From NCBI GenBank assembly GCA_013396655.1, contig WBMV01006658.1, positions 1 through 64,000 of the forward strand: a DNA stretch of 64,000 nt, given 5' to 3'. Below are positions 1-13,300 of the stretch, piece after piece. Under the pieces are notes generated by a model. It was not told where the DNA came from. It worked only from the letters and a program-made list of their open reading frames with translations, and made no database searches. A program made the position numbers and the translations under genes. The stretch's first letter is position 1. Every line of letters begins with the position of its first letter. The DNA is from Campylorhamphus procurvoides (lineage: Eukaryota; Chordata; Aves; Passeriformes; Dendrocolaptidae).

Positions 1-3000
1 GTCCCAGTCACCTGCATGAGTCCCTTGTGTGTTGGGCCTATTTTGCAGAGGAGAGAAGGGCCAAGCCTTCCTGCTGTGACACAAAAATGTGGGAGCAGGT
101 GTGCACTGCCATTCTCTTTTCTATGTGTGCATATGAGTTGCAGTTTTTTTAAGTGGCATTTTCCTAAAAGCCAGTGGTCCTTTGTCCCAGGCAGGCAGGG
201 TAAACAGCGCTTACGGTTCTCTCGAAGTTGAGTACTAGAAGGCCAGGAGATAATTTTATAATACTTGAAGGTTCACAATGCATGAAATAAAGTTATGTAG
301 ATGTCAGATGTAATCTTGCTATTCTAATGGAGTGTGTTCCATCTTGTGTTGTTATCTTTGTTCATCTCTGGCAGACTTCCCTTTCATGTAACTGTTCTGC
401 TGTTGTTTCTGGTGTCCTGCCCAACTGTGAAGAAGCTACAAGTGATGTCTGTTTTGGCTGAGGTAGTTTTGCAGGGGAAGATTTCTTGTGCTGTTGCAAA
501 GGGTACAAATGCTGTACCGCTAGCTTGGGAACATAGTGAAAGGAGGGTTCAGGAAGAAGAGGGTCATACTCTGAATGCAAGGTTGTGTAGTGGCCCTGTG
601 ACTGGATTAATTTGTTTCAGCTTGGCTAGTTTGAAGTGGGACTGGCAAGATCCATGGCCAGTGTCCTTGTTGCTGGGAACATTTTGTGACTCCTGAGCTG
701 CTGTAGTTGGTTCTGCTTTGGGAATTGCAGGCGGGAAAGCTTCTTTGTGCCAGGAGATCCTGACCTCAGAGCAGTGTGCGAGTGAGTGGAGTTGTGAGCA
801 GCATCCCCAGAAATCCTGGGCTCACAGTAGCCTCATAGGTGGCTGGCACAGACTCGAGGGCACCGTTCCAGCACTTTCCTGTGAGAGTGACTATAACAAG
901 TCCTGAAGGTGACAGACTTTTGGAGTGAGCCATTGCCCATGTTTGGTTTCTGGGTTTGTGTTACCTACCCTGGCCCTTCATTTACCTAAGTCATAGCAAA
1001 GCACATTCATGCTTTCATGGTTGCATTTAAGGGTTGTTGTTTTCTCCTTTTCTATTGAACAGTGGTCCTGTTGTGGCAGATCTTTGTTACTTGCCATGGA
1101 TGTCCTGCCAGTGACAGACTTTGTCTGGGTGCTGCCTAGCATTGGTTCTCCACCCAATACCATGTAGTGAAGCCCCCCTGCAGTAGTGAAGCTGCAAATG
1201 GCAGTTCCCTTGTGACTGCCAGTCTATGTCCCACTTCTGTAGCGCTTGGTGATATTTTTCTTGGAGATTTTCATGACCACGGCCTCTGCGATTTGCCATT
1301 ATGTAGTATTGAGTGCTAGGGAAATAGGGTGTTTGACTTCCCTATTCTGTCATGCTCACATGACAACAAGTTCATGCCGAAGATAGCTGCAGTTGTGCAG
1401 GTTGTTTCCTGCTACCCTCCCAGGCCTTCTTGCAGATGCTGTTGCAGGATCTGGGAGACTGCCTTTATAGCAGAAATTACTCAGATAAGTTCATGTTATG
1501 ACTGTGTTGCTGTGGATCTGCAAAGCCCCAGAAGCAGGGAGAGACCTTCCTGGTAAAGTTAACTGCAGAGATCCTTGAAGCTGGAAGGCAGCAGCATGGA
1601 TGAGAACAGGTTCAGGTGCTTGTTGACCTCATCACTGGAAGCAGCTTGAACCATTCGCTGCTGGCCACTGCCTGGCCCTGCTGCTGAGACAGCACTGTCC
1701 AAGGACCAAAGAGTAGATTGGGATGGCACAGGCCTTACCTTGGTATGGCAATTGGCAGGGAACGGTGTCATTCCCCTTCACTGTGAAACAGTTAGCTCTG
1801 GGAGTGAGATGTAACTGACTTGTGGCTACAGCAACATGTGAGTGACTTGGCAGAACTGCATCGTCAGGCATTTAGGAAGGGCTGGGTTGCTGATGTGGCT
1901 AGGAGACATCTTGCTGGCAGTAGGTTTCTAGTAGCTGAGAAACATGAGGCCTTGCAGGCAGCTGAGTCATCCACACCTGCATGCTGTAGAGAAGTGTGTT
2001 GGCCCTACTACTGTCTGGCTGTGTTCCATCTCATTGCTGAAGAGATAAGGCCATCATGATCTGTCTGAGGATCACAGGATGCTTGTCTGATTGCAGGGCT
2101 CAAAACTGATGATGACAGCTCAAAGCTGTTGTTAGCACCACTTCATTCCATGGGAAGTTGTTGAACCACAGCAAAAAGCACAGGAAGACACCACATGAAG
2201 TTTCTTAATACTGAGACGATCCCAAAGCCAGTTAGCTTTCACATGATACATAAGGGAATCATCAGTCATCTGTTCCAGGTTCCTTTCCAAGGTGTTCCAG
2301 ATTGCATGACTTGAGGGGAATACATCTGCCCTCTTCCTCAGTGAAACCTTGCTACAGTTCCTGCTTGCCTACCTTGCACTCATGTCACTCATGACACCTG
2401 ATGTGTGGCCTAAGGTGACACCAGTGGTATGTGGCACTGAGGATTAGAACACAGCTATGAATTCCTACTGGGAGGCAGGGGTAGCAGGACAGTCTCCATT
2501 ATCTGTGTGTAGCTAGTTTATGGGATTATTTTTCTTTCTGACTAGCAATGGCAGGAGTCTCTTTTGACTCTGCTTCCATTAGGAGGACTTCTTTAGCTTG
2601 GATGTCTCTCCAACTTGGAGTTGTCCATGCTGGTAAATACACATACAGAGAAGTGAGATCCAGGATTTCTTGTAGGGTCTGCATGGCCAGTCGCAGCACA
2701 CCTTCTAGAAGAAGCGTTTGCTGCTGCTTTGTGTGGGCATCTGAGCTGTGCCCAGAAAGCAGAGGGTTTTCCTGAGATGCAGATGGAGTGCTGGAAGACT
2801 TTATTCAGATATCCAACAAGTACAAGGTGTGAATGTGTGTTTTGATTTTGTGTGGGTGGCTTTTTTTTTGTACTTTCTGAGTTTCACAAATGTGCTTGTT
2901 GTTGATCTGCTACTCTGTATTAGCACTGCTGGGCATGACTGCTGTGTTGTAAATTGCTGCGCTGGGCAGTGGCTGAACTCACTGCTAATGCTGTGGGACA

Positions 3001-4265
3001 TAACTCAGAACAGTATTTTTGATACAAGTGACACCACACAGTTGATGGAGGAACAGTGGTTTTACCTCATGGGCTCAGCAAAAAAGCAAGGGAGACAAAT
3101 TCATGTTAAATTTTCTAAGATGTTACTTAGGAGATATGTGAATGTGGGAGGCCTCTTTCTGATTTGTGGATCTGCTCTGACTAAAAGTCAATGTGCTAGC
3201 AAGTAGAGCTCCTTGGTCTCAACTTTCCATTTTTTCTAGCCTCAGCATCATACTTGAACTGCTGTCCTACTGAGAGTCCAGGTGAGGCTGTTGTTTCTGT
3301 GGCTGGTGAAGTTTTTGTTTTGCATCATTGTTGTTCCTAAACTCCAGAGTTGGCCAGTCTCCTTACTGGCTTCTGGGCAGAGATCATCTGCAAAGCCTGC
3401 CCAGTGCATGTGTAGGGTCTGCTTTGGTCTGGAGATGCCTGGTTCACAGTGGCCTGCCATGCTTTGGTGGAGAGCTGTTTTATTGACACCCTGACTTCTC
3501 CACTGCAGTTCTTCCTTCGGTATGTGACTTCGGGAGATGCTTGGTCCTAGTCTTTGAACACCCTTCATTTGTGCTTGCAATGTATGTAATTATTCCACAG
3601 CTGATTGTTTCCAAGTCTTAGTGAGTTACACGCAGCTGTGACCTCTTCAGAGTCAGGAAGTCATTTTGGTGTCTGTGGTCCCAGTAAAAGCTGCTGCTCT
3701 CTGAGGGACCTCGGAAGAATGCCTGCAAGCATGACATTTGTGTGCTTTCAGTGGGAGAGATCTTCAGAGAGGAATCTGTTAAACAAGGTAGCAACACCGT
3801 CCACAAAAAGCCCTTGCGTACCTGTGTGTTTCCCTGACTTCTGAAGCCAAATGCACTCAGTAAACATGTGGTTACCAAGTGGATTAGCATAATCATGTTC
3901 AAAAGCAAGACTCAGATGCCATCCAGATAAATGACCAAATAGTGAGACTGAGTGTATCAAGTGTAAGATCATCAACTGTTATTAGGTCTAAATGCTTTCC
4001 TTTTGCTAATGTCTCTTTACTGTGTGTTGTGTTTCTCACAATCATGAGGAAAATAAGAAAAAAACTAGAAACCACTTGTTGATCTGTCCTGTTACGGCTG
4101 ATCAGGTTGTCTTCTAAGTAAGGACATTGTGAGCACCGATCTTTTGCAAGAGGCCTGCTAAAAGTGTGTGGAATACATTTTGTTTTATATATAGGTCTTA
4201 TAAGCTAATGGAATGCAGTATAGAGATAGGAGGATGATTTGAAGCAATTGTCTTTGCAATTTTAG
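1..4265 (+). other. TDRD7: TDRD7 intron (partial), no exon found
   Basis: Continues leftward out of the window. I looked for the upstream TDRD7 exons (first LOTUS domain and the RQPGF-type linker) in this stretch and saw none. The short open frames here have no recognisable content, and no CR1 is evident. Confidence 0.6.
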
Positions 4266-4351
4266 GTCTGAGAAGAGACTGACTGTCCCACCGCGGTTTC
4301 AAAAGGAGTTGCAAGTTCACCTGTCCAGAAGCTCTTCCACAGAATCGAATG
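4266..4351 (+). CDS. TDRD7: TDRD7 exon W1 (linker before LOTUS 2)
   Basis: Acceptor TTTTAG at 4260-4265 and donor GTATAC at 4352. Enters with one leftover base (phase completing a G-N-N codon) and leaves one base, which joins the next exon as GAT (Asp). Encodes 28 residues including [17 protein letters not shown], which resembles the human linker segment around RFSPKASLQPPLQMHLSR. A low-complexity, poorly conserved linker, so it is supported mainly by the splice sites, frame continuity and the HLSR motif. Confidence 0.82.
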
Positions 4352-7300
4352 GTATACCCTTTAAGAAGATTCTTGTTGACTTCTTATATTAGAATGGTCT
4401 TAAGAAAAATTGGTCTTAGTACTTGTTTTGAATAAAAGTGTGTTTGAATGAGAAACCAGGTTCTGTGAGTGAACCTTTGCATTCTCATTTCATTGTGCTG
4501 AAGAAATGTGTGTGTTTGCTTGTGGGCCTCTCAGTCTTCTAGGAAAAACATTAAGTCGTAAGTGCCAAAGCCAATCACAAAGCTAGTGTGAGGAAAACTG
4601 AAGGAGTCAGCTTAACTTCACTGCCAGGTTAGGGGGCTTTTAGGAGTAAGCAGCATACTAATGTATCTGTCCAGATAATACTCCTCTGCCTCCCTGACTC
4701 TCAATAGTTGTGCAGTTGATGGGCTTTCCAAATGATAGTTGTTTTCTTTGAGACCTCTGAGACTGATCTGTGAAGCGTCAGGACTAGTAACAAGCACACT
4801 CCTACAAAGGAGGAGAGGAATAGAGATGATGGAACAGGCAAGCTAGTGATGTGACCCCCCCCTGGAATAATGACTGTCTTACTCCTACACATACTGTATG
4901 AAACTGTCCAGAGCACATGGATAGTTGTTTTCTCTTTCCCTGCTCCATTGAAGGGCTTCCTTGGATGCAGTAGCACAGAAAAGCCTGTGTGCTGGGTGGA
5001 GACTTTTCCTCATGACATATCTTGGAATGAAAGGCAAATGATTGGTCTGATTTGTATGCCTGCCTGAATATAGAAGAACTTGTTTTGGTTGTGTCTTTGT
5101 TGTGTTGGTATTCGTAAAAAGATATCTCATGCCCCTCTGGGATACTGCTTTAGTGCAGCTTCTCAGATATAGTGGGACTGAGAGTTCTGTATCTTCTCCC
5201 AGAAACCCTTCAGCAACAAAATTTAGCAACATTTTGTGAAAATTATTACAGTAAATAAAAATTGAGCTTTAGGTCAGTTACCAAATGTCTGAAGTTTCCA
5301 TAGCTCTTTCCTGTAGAAAGTGACTGAACCAGCCGTATCGGGCAGGAGAGCCACATTGGTGTTATACTGGCAGCTTGTGTGTTTAATTTTTTAGTAAGGA
5401 AATAATCATCTGTCTTTCTATCTGTTAAGGCAGTGTCCACTTCAGGGCTGTTTTTCCTTTTTGAACAGATCACTTGAGTATATCCACTGCAGAGCCACAT
5501 CCTGTTTCCCCTTGCTCTTTGACTGCTGATATCAATGAAGTTCAAAGTCGCATTAAGGAGCTTCTGAGCAAGTACAGCAGTGGTGTCAGGGTGTCAAAGA
5601 TGCAACAGATCTACCGGGAGATGTACTGGGAGGACCTTAGCACAGAAGTGCTCCATCAGCTTGAGAACTGGCCTCACGTGTGCACAGTAAGTATTGAATG
5701 TCATTTTTATGGAAGATGCCAATACCCTACAGATTTCTGAGTGTTCGTTTTCCAAATGTTATTTTATATATGCCTGCATTTCCTTTCATGATCTGTACCT
5801 GTGTCAAAAGAAAAAAAAAAAAAAAAAAGAATACTCCCACTCCCCAAATTGTAACAATGCCTTTGAAACAGAAAATCACTGTTGAGTGGACTAGCGTTGT
5901 CTTGGAGAAGGAAGATCAGCCTCTGTAGTGTCCTGGAGCAAGTTCCTGGGGTTGCTGAGTTGCCACGTTTAACTGACTCCAATATAGACTATCCAAACAG
6001 CTGAGGACATATGCTCTCCATGCCATGTTTTTTGTTGTTGTTTCCATTTTTCTCCTATTGCTTTCTATACTTTTCCTGTTTGGTGGGTTTATCTCCTCTT
6101 AAACCTAGAAGCTACCAGCAGTCCTGTGTGAACAGTGTGAGGTCTATCTGTATTTCTCTATAGACTTTTCCACACATCTTTCTCACATCCTAAGCCAAGG
6201 TTATGGAATTTTGCTGTATAAGCTACGCTTAGGATACAATAATAGATGAGATTGAAGTGTGATAATGTTGAGGGGAGAGATTACAGCTCAGCCCCTTCCT
6301 ACCCTGGTCCTGGTGTCTGTTACCTCCTGATCACCAAGGGTGTCTTTGTCCTTCATATTAGGAACTCATATCAGGATGAGTATCCACTTGCATGTCTGCC
6401 ATGACTTACCGTCACCATTGGGTTGAGAGTCTTCAGCTGCTGTATTTTTATCTCTCCTGCTTTTATGATGTCATGCAGCTTTGCATCAAAGCTTTGTCTA
6501 GCCTTACTTTAACATGCCAGTTACATGAATGAACACTTTCAACTTCTTCGATATCTATCAAGCTGTGGCACCAGAAGAGTATTGAAGTAGTGAGAATATT
6601 TGTCTTCTTGAAGTGACTTTTCATGTATGTCCTGCTAGGTATTTTTTCAGGTAATAACTTTAAATGCCAAAAAGAGAGAAAGGTTTAACTGAGATTAAAT
6701 AATTGCTCTTCAGGAATAACACCATTTCCACACCTGTGGTATTCTCACAGATATATAAAATGTGTTTGTGGCACTTTATTACAAACACGAGTAACTTATG
6801 CAGTCAGCAGCAATTTGTTTTGATGGTTTATAATTGATTCCTGTGTAATCCGTGGAGCAAGCTGGTACTTCTTGAGTTACTAAATTCATGCAGCAAATTG
6901 TAGTCTTTTTTGTAGCTAATGTTTTGGTCAATCCTGTTCATCCAGGATCTTCACTCTGTGTTTGTTATCAATTTGCTTGTTACAGTCTGGGTCTATCTCT
7001 TCTTTCTAGGGAGCAAATAAAGTCATTTTAGCATAAATATGCAGTCATTAAATCTATGGAAACATTGTAATAGAGTGGGCACAGTACAACAGCATTCAGA
7101 ACTATCAAGCTATCTTGGCACAATCAGTCTTATTGTAGAGAACTATTAATGATCCTGTAAAACCTTATGAAATCGCAGTCATGGCTTGGGCATGGAGGAA
7201 TTTGTAATGTAATCAGTGTTTATTCCTGGTTCAAACATACTGTCTGCAGGTGTACAGGTCTGTAGAACATTTGAAATGCTGGAGAACAGGACATACTGTC

Positions 7301-10300
7301 TCCAGTGTCAGTAGAGACGCTTCCATGACTAATTTCTGAATTATTTCTGCACTGTTGATTGCTTACACTAGGAGTGTTTGCCAGGCTCTGAACAGAAAAA
7401 AAATGCCTGGAGTTTCTGTTAATATTTTCTTAAAGAGACAGCAGATAACTCTTCTTCAACTCATGCTGATCATTAGTAACATATAAACCAGCAGACAATA
7501 CACCTTGTAGTACATTTTCAGCCTCTCCAGGCTTCTAATTTGAGGACTGTGCTTTGGACAGAGTCACTTCTGAATAACTTGCATCTCTAAACTTCTATTT
7601 GAAAGGAAGGAATTTTTTCTAGGAAATGGTAATTTCTGTTTTAGGTTACAGCAACCAGTAATGGACATTTTTCATATCTAGTGAATTGAAGTCTCCAGAA
7701 GTCACTATATATAGACAGCACTAAAGTTGCAGGTCGATAATCTTTCTTTTCAGCCTTCTCCTTTTAGGCGAGAGGACATACTACAACCTATTGAGGCTGA
7801 CTTTGTTCTCCATTGATTATCTCTCTTCTTTAGGTTAGCTTGCTTGAGCCTCTCACCTGTGGCAGCATATTTTGCAAAGCTAAATGCAAAAGGACGAAGT
7901 GATTAAGTAGTGGCAAGCAGTCACATATTATAGCCAAGCCTCCATGAGCAGTGAAGGTGAGAATAAATATGCTCACCATCCTTACATAATAATCCAAAAG
8001 TCTTTGCTGTCTAGAGAGACTGTAAGCAGGAGAAGAATCTGCTTCAACAGCTATGTCAGTCAGATCCATGGTGTTGCTGAATTGTTTGCTTTTGCTTCCA
8101 GCAAGACTAGTGCTTTGAAAACAGGGAGGACTGGAAGTGACACTCCCACCTTTGTCTTTTTCTATCAGAATCTTATACCTTCCTGTTTGATAAATTACTT
8201 TGTCATGCATCTTTGAGTAGCCAGTGCTCCCTAATTTAGGTGTTAACCCCCTATCTCATTTCTTATCTTTCTACATATTTTTCTCACAAGTCTTTCTCAT
8301 AACAGTTTTCTAAGAATTCTGGCTCAGAATTATACAGCTTTGCTGTGTTTGGACTCAGCCTTGAATCCTTGGGATGCAGGCAACTCATCCTGAGGGAGAG
8401 AGAACATTACAGCACAGATGTGAGAGGGATGTAGGCATGTAAATTAAAAAGTTCATTTTTCTTGTAAGTTACAACCCAAAACTTAATAATGTATTTTTGG
8501 TATTGGCAACATGACTGATGATTCCCTTTTCAGTCTAAATATAAACCTCTTTACTGAGTAGTATCCATGTTTAAAAGACTTTTTCTGTGTACATTCTCAG
8601 CTCTCCTGAGTTGCTTGAACTGCTTGAGTGAGTTAGATGTCAATTCCGATACAGCAGTGCAAGAGAAGGCTAAACTCTTACACCTTATCTCAAAACACTT
8701 GCTTGAATTTCTAGACTTCTTTTCCAAGAGATTTTATAGAATTAGGCAGCCCTAGGACATTAGGGAAGATCCTTGTACAGATGTTTATTTGGTTAAAAGA
8801 CCGGAAGTGGAGCAAGGCAGAAAGGGTTGACCATGGTGGGTCAACCACAGGTTTATGGTGGGATTCCACAGGAGCAACACTTGGAAACATGCTGGTTAGG
8901 ATTGTAGTGAGTTGGTAAAGAGTGCAAATACAAGTTGAGCTGGATAATAATACAGGGTTATTCAGGTATATAAGACCAGGGCTCTCTAAAGAAATGTGTA
9001 ACCTCATAATACCACGTTGCTGGCCCATTAAATTTCAAATGAGTCTTATTTATAGCAGTGGACAGAAAGGATTCACATTAGAAAACATGTTGGTTTTCTC
9101 TGTGGACTGTTAAGCTTGGAAAAAGAGATCTTGTAATTTTTAATAGCTTCATGCAAATGTTGGCTCAGTACAGAAAAACACAAATGATAAGTGCTTGAAA
9201 ATAAATAGAAATATTCCAGTCAGAAGGGATCTATCAATGGTCACCTAGTCCAATTGCCTGACCACCTCAGGAATGACCAAAAGTTAAAACATTTTATTGA
9301 GGGCATTGTCCAAATGCCTTTTGAGCACTGACAGACTTGGGGCATCAACCCCCTCTCTAAGAAACCTCTTCCACTGTTTGACCACCTCTTGGTAAGGAAA
9401 TGGTTCCTATTATCAAGTCTGAACCTGCCCTGACACAGTTCTCTACTCACAAGTCCAGGAGGGCATCTTGACTTGCTGAGTACTTGTGACCAGAAATTAT
9501 CTCTTACAAACTTGACAGATTTCCCAGACTTGCTTGTCACAGCACTACAGTATTCCCAGTTGATGTCTGGGAAGTGGAAATCCCCTGTAAGGGCAAAGGC
9601 TGCTGATTGAGAGATTTTTCCTGTTTGCCTATAGAATAACTTATCCGTGCTATCATCCAGGCTGGGCCATCGGTAGCAGACAACCACTACAACNTTCCAT
9701 CCCCCTAACCCAGAGTCTCTCATCCACATCATCACTCATGGTAAGGACAGTACAGTCAAACATCTCCTGTTCATACAGTCCAACTCCTCCACATTGCCTG
9801 CCCTGCCTATCCCTCCTAAAAGCCTGTAGCCCTCCATCCCAGCTCTCCAGGTGTGGGATTGATTCCAACAAGTCTTGCTAATACCAAACACATCATAACT
9901 CTGATCAATACTTCCAGTTTATCCTGTTTCTTTCTCATACTCTCTGTGTTGGTATACAAGTATTTCAGATGTGCTCCAAGATCACTGAGTCCAACCTTTG
10001 ACCACCACCTTGTCAACCATGGCATTAAGTGCCACATCCAGTTGTTGAACACCTCCAGGGATGTTGACTGTGCTCCCTGGGCACTCTCTTTCAGTGCATA
10101 ACAACCCTTTCTATGAAGGAATTCCTCTTGATGTCCAACCTGAACCTCTCCTGGCCCAGCTTGAGGCTGTCCTCTTGTCACTAGCTGTCTGGGAGAAGAG
10201 GCCGACCTGCTACCTTGCTTTCAACCTCCCTTCAGGTAGTTTAAGAGAGTGATAAGGTCCACCTTGTGCCTCCTTTTCTCCAGACTAAACAATCCCAGCT

Positions 10301-13300
10301 CCCTCATCCACTTCTCATGGGTCTTAATCCCTAGGCCCTTCACCAGCATTGGTGTGCTTCTCTGGACATGCTTCAACACCTCAATGTCCTTCCTGAACTG
10401 AGGGGCCCAGAACTGGACACAGCACCTGAGGTGTGGACTCCCCAGTGCTGTGCACAGGGAGACAATCACTTCCCTGGTCCTGCTGGCCACACTACTGCTG
10501 ATTCAAGCCAGGATGCCAATGGCCTTCTTGGCCAGTTGGGCACACACTGGCTCATCACATTGCTCCCAGTCATTTGAGACCTCCTCAGTTAGCCAGGACT
10601 GTGGATAAATGATGGAATGGCTTAGCAAGCTCTTCTACCAGCTCCCTAAGTATGCTTAAATGAACCTCATCCAGTCCCATATTCTCATGAGAGTCTAAAT
10701 GGCACAGCAGGTCATTAATGGCCAAAGAGGGTCACTTAACAACCAAAAATGCATTTCACCCATCAGGCCCCATCATACCTTGTACCTCAGAAGTTCTTCC
10801 ATATTTATAAAACAAAGTTTTGGTGGAAACACCAGTCCTAGGGCTTGGTATTTATACCTTGGGTTCATCTATCCCTTCCAGAGCTTGTCTTCATTAGTGG
10901 GAGGATTGAAGAAAATACTGCCTGTGCTCCTGAATTTTTTAACGTTCTTCCCAGGGATCTGAAATTTCTTTTGCTTGGCCTAAAGCTTTTTGTTGCAACA
11001 TATTTAATACCCACATGAAAGCGCAGGATAAGAGTGCAAAAGCTTTACTAAGCTGTTTAGTTGTCCAGTGACATCTTGTCTAGGTTTGGACTCCTAGGAG
11101 GCAGCAAACTTCCCTGTAAAGACTTCCCTGTGTTCATGATCAGAGACTAAAGCAGCAAACACTGTACCTGTGGAGAAACATATTTTGTAAGCACATGTCA
11201 AAATCAAATATTCTCATCCCAGAAATCAAATATCTCCACCCAGAAAACACACAAACAAAAATTTGACTGAGAGATCAAGCAGAGTGAAAGAATAATTCGA
11301 AAGGGTGTCAGGTAAACATAAGTATTGAGTTCTATGTGAGTAAAAAGTAAGTTAAATGAATTAAATGGGAAAGATGGAGATATGGGCTACAATATCACTA
11401 GAGACTTGAAGAAGGTAGATGTGGAATGTTAATCGCCTTGAATTCAAAAGTAACTGGATGCATGCACTCATGATCTCTGGCCTTAGTCGTCAAGTATTGC
11501 TTCATTCCAAACAAACTGTCACTGGTAGTGCCTGAAGTATGGAGTATCCGAAACGAGAGGAGGAGATACTACTGCGACCATCTTGTCCCTTATGCTTGTT
11601 CCTGGACATCTGCTGTTGTCAAATAGGATGTCGCACTAGGAGTATCTTTGTTCTGACCCAGTACAGCTCCAGTGCACTAAGTCAACCTGTCTGTATGTAA
11701 TTCTTATGGAGTTATAGAGTTGTTTGGGTTGGAATAAACCTTTAAAGGCCACCTAGTTCCAACCCCCCTGCAATAAGTAAGGGCATCTTCGGCTAGATCA
11801 GGTTGCTCAGAGCCCCATCCAGCCTGGCTTTGAACACTTCCAGGCATCAACCACCTCTCTGGGAAACCTGTGCTACTGTTTCACTGCCCTTATCCTTCGA
11901 AGTGTCTTCCTTATATGCACTCTAAATCTGTCCTACTTTAGTTTAAAGCTGTCTTACGGCAACACGCCCTGATAAAATGTTTCCCCACATCTTTCTAATA
12001 GGCCCCCTTTAGGTACTGGAAGCCTGCTGTAAGCATTCTCTTCTCCAGGGAGAACAGTGCCAACTCTCTCAGCTTTTAATTATCAGCCAGTCTTGATGCT
12101 GGATTCTTTCTAGTAGTGGCATTTTTTCCATGCTTTTATATCAATCTGAGATTATGACAAAATATGTCAGTCCCCTGTGTTGTTTGTCAGGTGAAGCTGT
12201 CTTCTATGATCTTTTTCTCCACTTGTCTTCCCAAATTCATTCTTGCAGTTAGAAGAGAAGAGAGAATAAATATTAAACAGCCACCTCTTAGCTGACAGAA
12301 AGAAGGGATTTACTCCTCTAGACTTGCATCTAGAGGTTTCTTTTAATAATGGCTGCCTTAGTATTTCTGTCTGTTTTCTGAAGGAGCCAGTAGAAAAACA
12401 ACACTGCCTTTCTGAATTTGGAAGTTCCACTTGCCCTGCAAGAGAGATATCCACTTTTCAGCAGTTCTAGAACAAAGATGTTCTTTTTCATAAAATATCT
12501 TACTGGCCCTGGCTACATAGCAGGTTAACCATTAGTCTGTTGTCATCAGGGGGCAGTTTTATCTCCAGTAATCTACCATTTCTCAGTCAGTTGTCTTACT
12601 GCTTTTTAATAAGGATATGGCTAAAGAATATGTGATACCTGAGCATATGCTGTAGTATGCTTAAGCACTGTACTGGCTGATACTGTGTGAAAAGGCTCCT
12701 CAGCCTGGATAATGTTTGTTCTGAGGAGGAGGCTTTATACAGTATAAAGGAAAGCCTAGTGTTCTTCACTTCAACTCTTGGATGTCTGGAATGGTGCTGG
12801 ACAGGTCCCACAGTCTGTCAGTCTTCCTGAAGATACATAATTGGAAAAAAATCAGAAACTAGGGGGAAAATTAACATACTTTTTTTCAGTGGGTTTGGGG
12901 TATTTGTGATTGCTGGTTTTGTTTGTTTTTAGTAGTCATTGCAAGGTGAAGTTTGTCACTACGGGAACATGGAAGGGTTTTTAGTCAAGAATGGGACTTG
13001 GATATGTTGCCTAGTTGACTGGTAGGATATTTTATTTTTTTTAGCTGTATCTAGTTCTAGGAATGTTCTTCATATTTTACATTTATAAAAGTTGTGACTG
13101 TTTGCAGAAAGGGAAACCAGAGGCTTAGGAAGATGGCAGGATCAACTGGTAAACAAACTGACAGAAAACTAGGATTAAGACTGTTTTCTGGATCTGTTCT
13201 TGAGCACTGTACCATCTCTTAACAAAATGGGTACTGCCTACTACTACATATGGCAGCTGAGTTTTTACTGTATTATTCAGAGTCAATTAAACAGGTCTGC

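Noticed and set aside
334..696. 120-codon open frame in the first TDRD7 intron
   Set aside because: No similarity to TDRD7 or any family I know, and there is another open frame on the opposite strand. Considered as a missing TDRD7 exon and discarded.
5811..5828. A18 tract as the tail of a processed retrocopy
   Set aside because: The sequence before it is ordinary intron continuing from exon W2. No mRNA-like sequence or target-site duplication is visible.
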